Shown: in pieces, positions 11,518 to 23,866 of the stretch
Numbering within the stretch: the stretch's first letter is position 1
How the letters are laid out: the number at the start of each line of letters is the position of its first letter
Origin: Omphalotus guepiniiformis
Lineage: Eukaryota > Basidiomycota > Agaricomycetes > Agaricales > Omphalotaceae
NCBI GenBank assembly: GCA_028554645.1
Contig: JAQOOI010000016.1
Coordinates: 62,001-126,000, forward strand
DNA length: 64,000 nucleotides
Reading direction: 5' to 3'
Made by a program: the position numbers and the translations under genes
The notes under the pieces: generated by a model
Seen by the model: only the letters and a program-made list of their open reading frames with translations
What the model was told of the DNA's origin: nothing
The model's database searches: none

Positions 11518-12181
11518 GGTGTCATAGCACATGACTAACGCTGTGGCTTCTCGATATCCAAGCGATATCTTTATCAGATTCAGTAATTAGATGCAATTGA
11601 ATACAAATTACCGTACCTTCAGATTCAATACCAAGCAGGTCCTAAGAGAACTGTTGAATGGAGAGGCTGGGAGCGTCCATACCTGGCATCATGGAGAACG
11701 TTCAACATAAATTCGAAAGGCAGTACTGGCAATCGTGCATCATTTGGAAGGCAAGGGCGTACAGCTCGCAGCTTGAGGAGCACATGGCCTCGCAAGCAAG
11801 TATTTGTCCCGGTAGTAATTCAAAACGAGATACAAGGTTTTCACGTTGCCTCTTGTCGCATTACGACAATGCCTCATGCGAAGATGGGCCAGAAACTGTT
11901 GACCGACCGATGAGAAATAGAGATATAGTTCTGAGGTCCAGGAATGAATGAAAATTCTGCGGTGTCTGGTTATCAAACGCCCAAGTAGAATGGAAGTAGG
12001 AGCACCGCAAGGGTCGTTGCGGTTAGACACAGAGAAGGGAAGGAAGCAGTTAGCCGCTTAACGCCCCTCTCGGCATCTCTCGGCACTTGGTAAGCTTCGA
12101 TTTAACCTGCCAAGCTGTTTTACGCGGACTGGCACTTGTACTTTTTAACAACATATTATCTTTTCGCATCTGCAAACACCA
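11518..12181. other. Intergenic, nothing recognised
   Basis: Flank between the transposon-like element and the oxygenase gene. Open frames here lack motifs and splice logic. No missing half of the tRNA-like fragment is found on this side. Confidence 0.4.
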
Positions 12182-13688
12182 ATGGCAACAACACAACTTG
12201 GCTCTCAAGGCAACATTTCGATTATCGATTTTGGGCGCTTTTTGGATGGTACAGAAAGACACGCTGTCGCTCAATCCATACTATCGTCGTTCAAGGAAAC
12301 CGGATTTGTGTATCTCGTCAATCATGGTGTTCCTCAGGGAAAAATTGACACGATGTTTGAATGGGTAAGTCATTCAGACATGCTAAGCTCCCGACGGAGA
12401 TGTGTTACCCCCTTTCAAGTCCAAGAAATTCTTTTCACTACCGTTGGAGACAAAGCAGCTTGCCCCACATCCAGCTTCTGGTACTCATCATCGAGGTGTG
12501 TTCTTATCGCAAGGACGTTTGCGATGCCTTCTGACCTCACGAACGATAGGATACTCTTCTCCAGGACTAGAGAAGGTCACGCAACATGTGTATGATGAGG
12601 AGGACTTGCGGGCAGTTCGTGCAAAGGCAGCGGACGTAAAGGAGAGTTTTGAAAGTGGGAGAGAAGAGGACGAGGTGATGCCGAATATCTGGCTTCCCGA
12701 GGGCGTTCTACCCGGCTTCAAAGAAGCTTGCCTCGACTTTTACTGGGTACGTTTCCAGGATTGATTTCAAAGAGACAGTAGCCGTGACATTCTTCTATAG
12801 ACGTGTCGAGAAACGGAACTAAACATTCTTAAAGCGCTCGCCATCGCTTTTAATCTCCCAGAAGATCATCTGACGAAAGTTCACGCTGTTGCTGATAACC
12901 AACTTCGTCTTTTACACTATCCGAGGTTCGTGCTGTTTCTGACCCTCGGTAAGAGTTCTACTACAGCTAAATAACTCATTCAGTGTCCCTCTGTTATCAC
13001 TTGAAAAGAATGAAATCACACGAATCGCCGCTCATTCTGATTTTGGGACCATCACGCTTCTCTTTCAAGATGACATTGGCGGACTAGAAGTTGAAGATCC
13101 GACGGAGCCTGGGACATTCAAGGTATCACTTAGCTGTGTCCATTCATGATAACTATCTATCTTATGTCTGATGCTTGTTGAAAGCCTGCTTTTCCTATAC
13201 CAGGTGCTGTAGTCGTGAATGCCGGCGACTTCATGGCACGGTGTAGGTCCTTCTCGAACATGCTCTAACAGCACATTAACCAAAGCTCAGGGTCAAACGA
13301 TATCATTTGGAGCACCATTCACCGAGTTAGAGCGCCTCAGCACCTCACAACAACAGATGGAATGACACCTGAGCGCTATTCAATTCCATACGTGAGTTCC
13401 TCACTCCAAGATGATCTTTGCTGTATGTTGATGTTCGTTTTGAAAAGTTCTGCTCCACGGTGAGTCACCTTGTCACCGTCGTACCCTTGGACATACTCAT
13501 AGCGCATTTACAGGACTTCGACACCATCGTTGACTGTTTGCCTGGTACATGGTCTGAAGAGAATCCAAAGAAATATGAACCTATATCGGTATGTCGGTGT
13601 TTTTCTCGCTTTAACGTTTCTTATCATCATGGTTGTCTATGCATAGGCGGGGGGATACGTTTTGAAGCGCCTAGCTGCGACATATTGA
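12182..13688 (+). CDS. 2-oxoglutarate/Fe(II)-dependent dioxygenase (IPNS-like)
   Basis: Ten exons (12182-12364, 12420-12495, 12550-12746, 12801-12925, 12984-13122, 13185-13242, 13291-13391, 13448-13459, 13514-13588, 13647-13688) join in frame to 335 residues, the usual size of this family. The N-terminal DIOX_N region includes FKETGFVYLVNHGVP. The jelly-roll core supplies the metal ligands HSD (in AAHSDFGTITLLFQD) and the distal His in WSTIHRVRAP. The RxS-type 2OG-binding arginine is in ERYSIPY. Exon 8 is only 12 bases. Fungal members hydroxylate or cyclise small metabolites. No biosynthetic cluster surrounds the gene, so the substrate is open. Confidence 0.92.
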
Positions 13689-14359
13689 ACTAGGGCGTCT
13701 CATATAGCAGAGGTGTAGCCACTGCATATTGCAATTCTTTTAGCTTGTACGTCTTACAACTTCAACTTCTACTGGGTGCGAGGTACGTCGCACTTCAGTT
13801 CAATTAAACATGAATTACCACCTATCTGGGAGATCAAAGTGGCGTTTTCGTCTATGCCTCTGGCGAACTTCTGACACGGTACACGAATAGACGGCTCAGT
13901 TACTTCGATTCATTGAATCATGATGCATGAGGACAGCGAGATACCCGGGTCTGTGGGGTCTCGATAAACAATTACACATGGTGCCGTAGGTCCTCAAATT
14001 CAAGCGCGCATCACGCGCCCAAGATGACTTTCGTCTCTGAAGGATGCAAGTCAATCAAGTTTCAGCATATCCCGCTAATTCAGCCAACGGTGGACATAGA
14101 TATTTGTACAGCTCATATGTGAACGGGCACTGAGGTTATGGGTACTCAAATAACTTGCTGTGTTTCCGGTCATTGCATACATGCGCTCCGATACGATGTG
14201 GGTCGTATGTGGGTGCTCCAGATTAGCTGCCGCCGCCCCCGAACTTTCCCACACCGCCATGGTGAACATACCTGCGACCTACAAAGGCTGGCGCTGTTCT
14301 TTCAGTGTTCCATCCTGATGCTTTGCGACGCACTCGCGGGCCTCATTCGAGAAAACAAC
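13689..14359. other. Intergenic, promoter region of the esterase
   Basis: About 670 bases with no recognised gene on either strand. Confidence 0.4.
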
Positions 14360-16809
14360 ATGTTTTCTATCTTCTTTTCAGTTCTAGCTCTCACTGCTCA
14401 ATGTATACCCCCCTCGTATGGTAGTAGTTCAGCAAAAGTCGTCGACCTAGGGTACGCCACATATCAATCGGATGTGAGTCTTGTTGAAGGCGTCACGAGC
14501 TTTCTTGGTATTCGATATGCAGCTCCTCCCACCGGTATGCCTTCGTCTCGGTTTTTGCTTATACAATGTTCAAATGTCCTGATATCATACTCTGATAGGA
14601 ACTTTTCGATGGAGGGAACCTCGTTTACCATCAACTGTTACCGGTGTTCAACAAGCCACTGCACAACCGTCGCAATGCTTTCAAGAATTTCTTGCCGGGG
14701 CTGCGGGTACATCGACGAAGAGTCCTTTCAGGAAGAAACAGAAACAGACGCCAAAGCGAACTCAGAAACCCCGCACGGTCCGCACTTCCTCAAACAAACC
14801 TCGCAAAGCCAAGAAGGGGAAGTTTGTCAAAGGAAGGGACACGGACGGTATCTCGAATGAGGATTGTCTATTTCTAAAGTATTCGCACCAGTTCTTTTGC
14901 CAGCGATCAATCTGAAAGTTTCTATGACTAGCGTTCATACTCCTACCGTTCCCAAGAATGAGCTTCTTCCGGTCATCGTCTATATCCATGGTGGAGGGTG
15001 CGTAATCAAACTTACCTTATTCGTGATTGTACCATTGAATACAATCATCACTTCTTAGATATGATGCCGGAAATGTTACGCTTTATCCCGTCGAAGACTT
15101 CGTGAGAGACTCAAACTTTAGTCTGGTTTCAGTCAGTATTCAGTATCGTCTGGGTCTATGGGGTTGGTTTTTTGCTTCAATTCGTAGTTCGACATGCTAA
15201 TAAACAACATGGTCAGGTTTTTTACCTGGTCGGAAGGTGAAGGATAACGGAGCTCTTAATGCAGGACTGCGTACGCTACATCCTTATCTCTAGTCCTTCA
15301 CATTGTCTAAGCAACATACAGTGGATCAGAACTTTGCACTGCAGTGGGTTCAGAAGCATGTGAGTCCTGAAGGCCTGATATTCACTCTAGATTTTCGTCA
15401 ACTAACTAAATTTTATGAAGATCACATCTTTCGGCGGCGATCCTACCAAAGTCACGATATATGGACAATCAGCGGGTGCTGGATCAATGTTGCAACATCT
15501 AGTTGCGCACGGAGGAAACACGCAGCCGCCACTTTTCCGTGCTGTAATGATGAACTCGCCGTTCCTTCCATTTCAGTACAATTACAATGATCCTATCGCC
15601 GAGGTGTGTATCAGAATTGTTTCGTCTGTGTCATTCACGCATTAGACGTAAATCTCATTCATTGCAGACACTGTACTCGGAAGTTGTCGCCTCTGTGAAG
15701 TATGCTATCTCCACACACAACTTAGGTGCTCTTTAGCTCATTACTCTATGTTCCAGTTGTTCCGAGGAAGAGGACACCCTGTCTTGTCTCCGTGAGGTCG
15801 ATGCTTCCGATCTTCTAAATGCAGACACGAATATCGGGCACAGCAATTTCATGGGGACCTACACTTTTGTTCCTGTTGTTGACGGGACATTCATTGTGGA
15901 ACGTCCATCAGTGACGTTCAAGAAGGGGAAAGTGAACGGGGTACGTACCACGGACTACTCCGAATATCGGCTGTGCTGACCAACTGGAATAGAACTCGCT
16001 GTTGGTATCTACCAACTCTAACGAAGGCGCATTATTCGTTACCCCCAGCGTATTGACAGCTCAGAACGTTACATCGGAGGAATATGTCACACAATTGTTC
16101 CCTCGCATGACTGAAGAGCAAGTTCAGAACACTATTGCACTATATACTAGCTTGGGATTCACTCAAGTCGCAGATCTGGCTGCAGCGGTCATGGGCGACT
16201 GTAAGTGTTCGATCGTGACAATGTACCATAACTGAACAAAGTTCTTTCCCTTTGAAGCCATCTTTGTATGTCCGGCTTACTACGCCCTCTCCGCGTTTGG
16301 CAGTCATGGCTGGAAAGTAAGTCTTGTTGGTGGTGGCATGTAGACTGTATTCTGATATCGACTTTGCAGTCCGAGCTCGCTATTCCTCCCGGGACTCATG
16401 CACTAGATCTAGCATTTGATTTCTCCACGTAAGCCACTGAGGACCTCTCTCGCACCGAATACTAGTTTAAGCTAACAAACACTTCAAAGCTTTGCGTTGC
16501 CCCCTGTATTCAATAACTCCCACTTTTCTATGTCTTGGGAACAATCTTTCTTGTCGATGGCTTTGTCACTCGATCCAAATGTCCGGTTCGTTGAGACCTT
16601 AACACCGCAGTGGCCGAGCTACACCCCGTCAAATGTGGAGATGCGGTTCAATAAGACAGCCGACGATAAGCCTTTTATACATGCATTTCATACTGCTCCT
16701 GATCAGATCAAGCGTTGTCGGTATGTTATATGCAGCATTTACTTAACTGACACTGCTAATGAGAAGACTTAGGTTTTGGGAGAGCATGACCGCTTATACC
16801 TCCCAGTGA
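14360..16809 (+). CDS. Secreted type-B carboxylesterase/lipase
   Basis: Fourteen exons join in frame to 569 residues: 14360-14534, 14599-14878, 14932-14997, 15059-15162, 15217-15270, 15322-15359, 15421-15603, 15668-15699, 15757-15940, 15993-16200, 16258-16316, 16370-16428, 16490-16720, 16773-16809. A signal peptide (MFSIFFSVLALTAQC) is followed by the family motifs FLGIRYAAPP, NEDCLFLN, VIVYIHGGG (oxyanion hole) and GQSAGAGS with the nucleophile Ser. The acid is probably the Glu in STNSNEGALF and the base the His in PGTHALD. Between the conserved QCFQEF and EDCLFLN blocks lies an unusual 40-residue Lys/Arg-rich insert (about residues 103-145). The enzyme would hydrolyse ester or lipid substrates outside the cell. 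Confidence 0.92.
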
Positions 16810-16928
16810 AGCGTAGTGCTTCAACGTTGTTTCAATTTGTTTCTAGCGACAATGTAATCTTCATCGTCGAAATAGTAGTGAGATGCAGTGATACTTAATG
16901 ATGGTCGAACCTCCTGTGTTGACTGTTT

Positions 16929-18882
16929 CTACCAGTCTGAGTACGTGTTTAAATTAGACAAGCTCGCAGTATCAGAGAACATCCCAAACGCCATCCCGGG
17001 TCCCATGCGGTGAAACGAAGGTCTTATAACCCTGGCTACGTCAGAAAGCGCTAAACGATATCGTACCAAGTTTTCATCCCTACTTGATCTCTCGGGAGCA
17101 TAATACAAGCTACGCTCCCGCGTGTTGAGCTGTAAAGTAAATAGAAACCTGTTCCGACCTGCCAGGCCAAGTGGAAGTTCAAGTTGGGTCATTATTTCGG
17201 GGATTAGAACGTGCATTGGGATACAAGCTGTTGTTCCTGGCTCATCCACGATGGATAGGGTGAAACGACGAAGGAGAGGGAGTTTGAGGGCGGAAAGTAA
17301 TGATAGGGGCTAAAAACAGTTACAAAAGTGAGAAACGATCCCATCGGAATGAGTAAAGGGACTTACAAGCAAAGTATACATATCACTTCTAGTACCTTCG
17401 ATGGTAAATGCCAATTCCTGCAGCTGATGACAAGTGAACAGCGCCTGCGGTAATCGATCACACTTCATGATTTGTCGCGGTGTCCTCGACAACCAGAACA
17501 CGCGTCTGAGGGAAACAAGAGACCCAGAATGACGAGGAATCGTTTGTTTATAAAAGCGCAACAAAAGTTCATCAATTTCAAGTCCTCCCTCTCCGACCAA
17601 ATTAGGGGCCTCACGGGGAGTGGCACCCTCCACTGAACGGATCGACCAGCACATAAACTTTTCGAGCCCCTCGTAAGAATCGAGGTAATTAAGGAGCGAA
17701 TGCTCAAGGCGACGAACGACGATTTCACGCAGACGAATACCACGATTCCGAAGTTCGTTCCATAGTGTGGAGGAGGATTGTTGTCTCGATGCAGGTGTAT
17801 CTACATCGCCCAGGTCGAGGCTGGTTAGATAATCAAGATGATTCAAGCTAATGCTCGAATTGGGTGTAAGAGCAGTGCGACAACCACGAAGTGTTAGATG
17901 TTCGATCTTCAACACCTTCGACTCGCCATGAGTAACAGCGAGCTGACGGCTCAGCTCGTCTAGAAGTTCTCCAAGTTGGACTTTGTACTCCGTACCACGA
18001 TCCCTTAGCCAAGGCCCGAAAGAGAACTCGAGTCGCGATAGATCGGGGCTCCTTACGATTGAAGAGAAGAATGGTATGAGAAGATCATTCCAGACGGCCT
18101 CCCTGCCACGCAGAGTGGACCCAACGAGTGATATCTTTCGTAGGTTGCGCAGTTGGAAAGGGGGGAGTTTATAAACGTAGCTTTCGATAGAGCATTCATA
18201 GAGGAGTGGAAGGTTAGACAATGCTTGCGGAATCATATCCCTTGTCCATTGAGGATCGCCCGGTGAAAACGACCAACTAAGTATAATAACATGAGTTGCA
18301 TGGCCTCGAGAGATTAGATTCGCATCACGTACCTGAATGATGTGAGGTTTGCTAGAGATTCCAAGGCTAATCGTAGACAATGCTTCATCATCTCCTCCTC
18401 GGTTCCTTCCTCTTCCAGCTCCAACGCCACTCTTGATTCCGACTTTTCCCTCTTCATCACCGTTCGAATCTTTTGCTCCTGAGCTTCGAAGTGGAAAGCC
18501 AAGGATTTGATGATTAGTTTACGAACATATTTCGATATTCTATTGGTTTCCGCTTGGCCTTGACCAGACAGCGCAACGATGAGAGGAATTCCTTGGTCCA
18601 ATTTTACATCGAGGTCTAGTGTTACCGTATTGAAAACCAGAGGTTCCACGATGCTATTGAAATAACTGTTGACAGTTCGTAGGCACTTTCTTTCGGGAAG
18701 TAAAAGCTGAACGAGAATTGTTGTTCAGTAAAGTTGATGACATTAGAGCAAACACCAGTGTACGTACCTTGCTAGCAATAGTCTCAATTAGCTCTGCAGG
18801 AAGAGATTCGAAGGTAGCCACTGAATGTCAAGATTCAGTACTGTCAGTATCGACTAAGTTATTCAATAGACTGGAGCATACT
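16929..18882 (-). CDS. F-box protein
   Basis: Exons on the minus strand: 18882 (possibly a single base of the start codon, or a longer 5' exon), 18768-18820, 18333-18706, 17367-18276 and 16929-17309. They join in frame to about 572 residues. The N terminus MATFESLPAELIETIASKLL followed by RTVNSYFNSIVEPLVF is a typical F-box, the segment that binds Skp1 in SCF ubiquitin ligases. The rest is Leu-rich with irregular LRR-like patches, as in many agaricomycete F-box proteins; it would choose the substrate. The Met codon is split A|TG by the intron 18821-18881. An alternative is a continuous upstream exon set reaching an ATG at 19147, which also keeps frame. Ends convergently about 120 bases from the esterase stop. 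Confidence 0.8.
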
Positions 18883-19621
18883 TTTGTAATAAGCAAGCAA
18901 AGGACGAAGATGTTTATAGGCCCGAGCTTCAGCGCTGTCAGCAACGAGAGCGTATTTCAGCAGGAAACTGGTAGTGGCAAATTACAGACAGGTCTGAGCA
19001 AGGTCTAAAGGTCGCGATCGTACGAGTCCGGACAAATGACCGGCACGGTAGTAGAGATACAAACATGGCAATAGTCCCGGTTGATTCGATGACAAAGCGA
19101 AGGTTGCCAATCATACCGCTTGCCATCGCTCCTGGAGGTCGGGGCATATAAATGGTATTTCGACGGTCGTTACCATTCCGGGTCCACCGGGATACACGTG
19201 GTTAAAACGGATCCCCACAGGTCTAGGCTCCCTTTCAGCTTCAACGATCCTCAGCGTCTGCTCTGCGTCATCACTCCGCCTCGACCACATTTCTCAGTCA
19301 CCATGAAAACTCTCGGACCGTACTAGCTCATAGGTCCTTCACATGGCTGCACTATGAAAGCTTTTCGCGAAGTTACGCGGTCCGGAACGTCTTCACATGG
19401 TCTACAGGAGGGGTTTAGAAGTTGGCCTGATGATTTTCTTAGAACTGAAGGACGTTTCTGTGCCGTTACTTTCGTTTATCATCATCTTTATGTGGAAGGG
19501 TGAATATATGCCAATACCCCATTGGAGGGTCATCAGCAGACCATTCTCGCTTGACAGTGAGTTTTTTCTGTTATATTTGAAGTCAGTGAAGACAACTGAC
19601 ATTGCTCAATACTCCGTCCTA
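18883..19621. other. Intergenic or 5' exons of the F-box gene
   Basis: On the minus strand, an open segment 19147-19054 (MPRPPGAMASGMIGNLRF..) and another at about 18976-18882 (FLLKYALVADSAEARAYKHL) can be spliced in frame into the F-box exon. They may be its true N terminus or a separate small gene. Bases 19148-19621 show nothing else. Confidence 0.35.
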
Positions 19622-22600
19622 ATGAAAGCACGTCTTGCTTTCGCTACGGCGTTACTCGCTATTCTAGGGCCGTTGCAAATTCTCGCCCAAGCTACTCTCA
19701 TTAGCTATCCTTTCACTAGTCTCTCGATAAACGCTTTATTCGATAACCAAGCAGTTTCGGCCGACGGTTCGGCGGACTTTGATGGAAATGGGAATGGGTT
19801 TGATAGTCAGTTTCTTCCGAAGGGGCCTTGGACGTATGACGGTATAACAGTGAGAGGATTTCAACCATTCTTTCATGAACTTATATCTCATGAATGAATG
19901 AACAGTATGATTTACCGGAAACGTGGGGTACGACCAACGATAATGTTATCGCAAACGGACAGGTTATCACTTTAGATGAACCTACGTTTGTTCGCGAGCT
20001 GCATATTGTGTATTCCGGCGATGCAGGAGGAGGTACGGCGATATTTTCGTAAAGCGTTATGCCTGGCAGTGTTTTGATATGCGAACTTGTAGCTGGCGAG
20101 AAAGTGACAACATTTCAGCTTGGTTTCGCAGATAATTCCACGGCGCAGATCCAATGTCTGTAATGTCTGATTTGGCATCCTCCGCATATAGCTGATGTAC
20201 TTGATGTTCCAATTATACGCAAGAAACTGGTGGAAATGGCCTTACCTTAACAATGCCCCGATTCGCAGGTGCGGACCACTTACGATTTCTTCATAAGTTT
20301 GACCTAAACCTAAACAATCCCGTTTCAGTCCATACTCATTCGAAACAAACGGTACAGAAAAAAACTTCAATCATACCAAAATATTTCAATGGTCCAACGC
20401 AATCAACTCTGAACAAAAACTTCAAAGTATAACACTTCCTAACAAAGGAAGCTCGCAACGGTTGCATATCTTTGCGATGGCTTTTACTCCGGCATCAAAT
20501 TTGATCTCCTCCGGAGGGAAACCTCAGTTAACTGTACGGAGAACGAGATTTACTTCGAGATGGGAAGATTTCGATGGTGTCCGGGCTCAAGCTGTTCAAG
20601 TTACTCTTTCGAATATGTTACCGACTTATACGCTTTCGAAGAATACCTCGTTGAATTCGGTACATTCTATCGAAATTACTGGGGAGGGAATAAAGACTGT
20701 CACTGCGGGGAAAGTGTATCGGTTAGTTCCTGGAGATGATGTTAGAATGGATGTGTTCGTTACGGGAAGTACGAATGGCACGAATGCGACTGTTACGATC
20801 AAGGATTCGTCGGGAAAGGTTGTTGGGGTGTCTTCGGGATGGCCTGTTAGTTCATTGGTGGAGAAATGGACTGCTGATGCAGATGTCTTGAGAACGCATG
20901 AAACGCCTACCTGGGTGAGTAATTCCGCAGTATTAATAAGCCTCTTCTTGCTTAACAGAGTTGTGTGGCAGTGGAATAATGCGAAATATGGAATTTTGTA
21001 AGTTTCTGAGTAGTAAAGGGACTGCTTGTTTGACTCCTCAGTTGGTTTTTGGGTCAGCATTCATTGGGGCGTGTACAGCGTACCTGCTTGGGTACGTGAT
21101 AATCATGTCATTTTATGTTGACGTTGTTCATATGAACTACTAGGGACCCCCGAGTTCATACGCTGAATGGTACAAGTAATTCAGCTGTCCAGGCATCTTG
21201 TATGCGCCGAAAATTGATACTATCTATTATTTTAGTTGGAATCTTCACTCAGACCCCGGCTCAAGCAATCCAACATGGGAGCATCACTTGCAAACGTATG
21301 GTCCGGTATGTATCGTATCGTTTCTGCCAAGACGTGAGTAATGAAGATACGGGTGCATAGGATGTACTGTACGACGATTTCATCGCAAATTATACCGCGT
21401 CCAAGTTCAATGCTTCCCAATGGGTCGACCTGTTCGACCAAGCAGGCGCAAAATACTTTGTCGCAGTCACAGTTCGTTTCCTCCTTTCCTTTTCCCTATC
21501 TTTATAACCTCACAACCACCAACAGAAACACCACGACGGATTCGCATTATTCGACACTGGAAACACAACGAACCGGAACGCATTATTGTACGGCCCAAAG
21601 AGGGATTTACTCCAAGAGCTATTCGATACAGCCAAGAACGAGAAACCAAACCTTCATCGAGGAACGTATTACTCTTTACCTGAATGGTTTTCCCCTGATT
21701 ATGCCAAGTATGGGTTTGGTCAATGGCCTGGGGGATTGGCGAAGAATGCGTTTAATACGACGCCAGAATTGGAACCGTATACGGGACGTGTTGATATTGG
21801 GGATTATGTTGAGGATTTGCAGCTGCCGCAGATGAAGACGCTTGCTGAGAGGTATGGGACTGAGATTATGGTGAGCGCCTGATTGTTGAGAGATAGGTGA
21901 ACTCATGCGGTATTTGAGAGTAGTGGTGCGATATTGGTGGACCTAATAAGACACTTGAGTTCGCGGCGGACTTTTATAACAATGCGATGGAGGATGGAAG
22001 GCAGGTTACGATGAATGACAGTAAGTATTCATAAGCATTGTTCTCTCCTATCATATTCACGCCCTTCTTTGAACTTTGAACCAAGGATGTGCTGCCGTTC
22101 CGGATTTCAGCACCCCCGAGTACGCGACATTTGGATCAACACAGGCGGACAGCTGGGAATCGAGTGAAGGCATGGATCCGTTTAGTTATGGATTAAACAC
22201 AGCGACGAATGCGAGTGAGTATAAGAATGCGACGACGATTGTGCAGACGCTTGTTGATGTTGTATCGAAGAATGGGAATTTGTGAGTTGATTGATAGATG
22301 ACCTTTCGTGGACGCCCCGCTCACTTCGGTTCAGCTTGCTGGATATTGGTCCGACGGCAGAAGGAGAAATTATTCAGCCCGAAAGAGATAACTTGCTCGC
22401 TGCTGGCGTGTGGCTGAAGTATTCTGGGGAATGCATATATAATACCGTACGTTGTCTCAGAAATAAACACAACACACCTCTTTCTGACTTTTCATTTTTA
22501 TTATTTCCAGACGTACTGGTCTCAAACACCACAAGACATCAACCCTCCGTCTTCCGCGCCTGCAGTTCGATTCACCACTACCCCGAGCACTTTCTGCATC

Positions 22601-22837
22601 GTGGCGTTTGACGTGCCAAGTGATGGGAGGTTGGTGATCGGAAAACGGCTGCCTTTGTTACCTGGGGATGAGATGGTACTCTTAAACCCCGGGAGTAGCC
22701 TTGCGGGAACGGAGAAGGTTGTGCAATGGGAGGTGAATGAGGGGAGTGGGGAGGTGTCGATTGATGTTGAGCGGAGGGAGTGGGAGGAGGGGAATTATGC
22801 GTGGGCATTTTTGGTTAGGTATGCTATTGATAAATGA
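19622..22837 (+). CDS. Secreted alpha-L-fucosidase, GH29
   Basis: Fifteen exons from 19622 to 22837 join in frame to 800 residues. A signal peptide (MKARLAFATALLAILGPLQ) precedes an N-terminal beta-rich domain of about 350 residues. The GH29 barrel follows: KYGIFIHWGVYSVPAW, AKYFVAVTVKHHDGFALFD, and YGTEIMWCDIGGPNK, which carries the nucleophile Asp position. Further on are DSWESSEGMDPFSYG and NFLLDIGPTAEGEI. A C-terminal beta domain ends the protein. It would release terminal L-fucose from glycans or plant xyloglucan outside the cell. The first part of the barrel is spread over very small exons (26-70 bases), a difficult region for automatic gene callers. Confidence 0.93.
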
Positions 22838-23866
22838 CGATTGACAGACAGTGAGTTGAGGGGGTAGAAGGGGGAACCGGAACTTTGTGTATCGAGATTC
22901 GATAAAGACACTTTGAAATTCATTGTGATCATGGGCTGGGCTATTGCGTGACCTGACCCTGGTTGGCAAAATGCAAAATCTTAGACATGTCATAAGAATG
23001 TACACGCAAAAGTTCTTGGGCGACATATTTTGTGTAGAGAGTACATAGAAAGATTCCGGGGAAGGATAAGCGCATAAGCTGCGGTGGAGTTATATGTCGG
23101 AATTTGCCTCCAGCGGTACTATGTACTTATCTCCCTCCTTTATACGTGGAGCCTTCAACAATCAAGGCCCACTCAGCCTACTCTCCTCTGTCGCTCTTTG
23201 GAGACGAGGTTCATTTAATGTGGCGTGAAATATAAAGAATCTCCGCGAAGGTGGGTGAGGCCGCCGCATACAGCTGACAAACTACCTTGATTAATTCAAT
23301 AATTGAATTGTTGACGTGTCCACCTTGCGCAGTCTATTTTCATGATACAAATCCCTACAAATGACTCGGTCAGCACAGAGCTATGAATCATGACGAGGAT
23401 TTCCACCTTCATTTGAAGGAACGTATGTATGAAAAAGCTGAAGGAGAAACAGTAAAATTTTGAAACCTAGGCCTCATCTTGAGCCAAAGACGTGGAAATT
23501 GAAAAATGTCAAAGGTGGCAATTCGGCGCGCGAAAACAACGCAATCAACGCTTTGAGAGATATCGAGTCCAGAGATTTGGTCCTGCTCAGCTTCTTTCTT
23601 ATGATTAAAAGCAATTGCATGGACCTGTAGCAGAGTATTATATTCTGAAAATGTACATACTGAGCTGAGCGGCGAAGTGGAAGTAAAAGGCTGAAATAGG
23701 AAGGTCGCCGAATAAGGTATCTATAAAAATTTTGTGACTGAAACTGATCAAGGCTCCTCTTGTCATGTCCCGTTTGTAGATTTTTCTCAACCTTGCTTTC
23801 AGACGTCCATCATCTCCCTTTCCACTATTCTCCTTGATTCTCTCTACTTTTCCATTTCTTTCCACC
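22838..23866. other. Intergenic, nothing recognised
   Basis: One kilobase between the fucosidase stop and the zinc-finger gene start. The stretch before 23867 is pyrimidine-rich, as expected of a fungal promoter and leader. Confidence 0.45.

Noticed and set aside
18460..18490. tRNA B-box-like GTTCGAATC
   Set aside because: It lies within F-box coding sequence and has no A-box at the right distance.
21341..21906. Extra open frames within the fucosidase
   Set aside because: They overlap fucosidase exons in other frames and have no motif or splice support.
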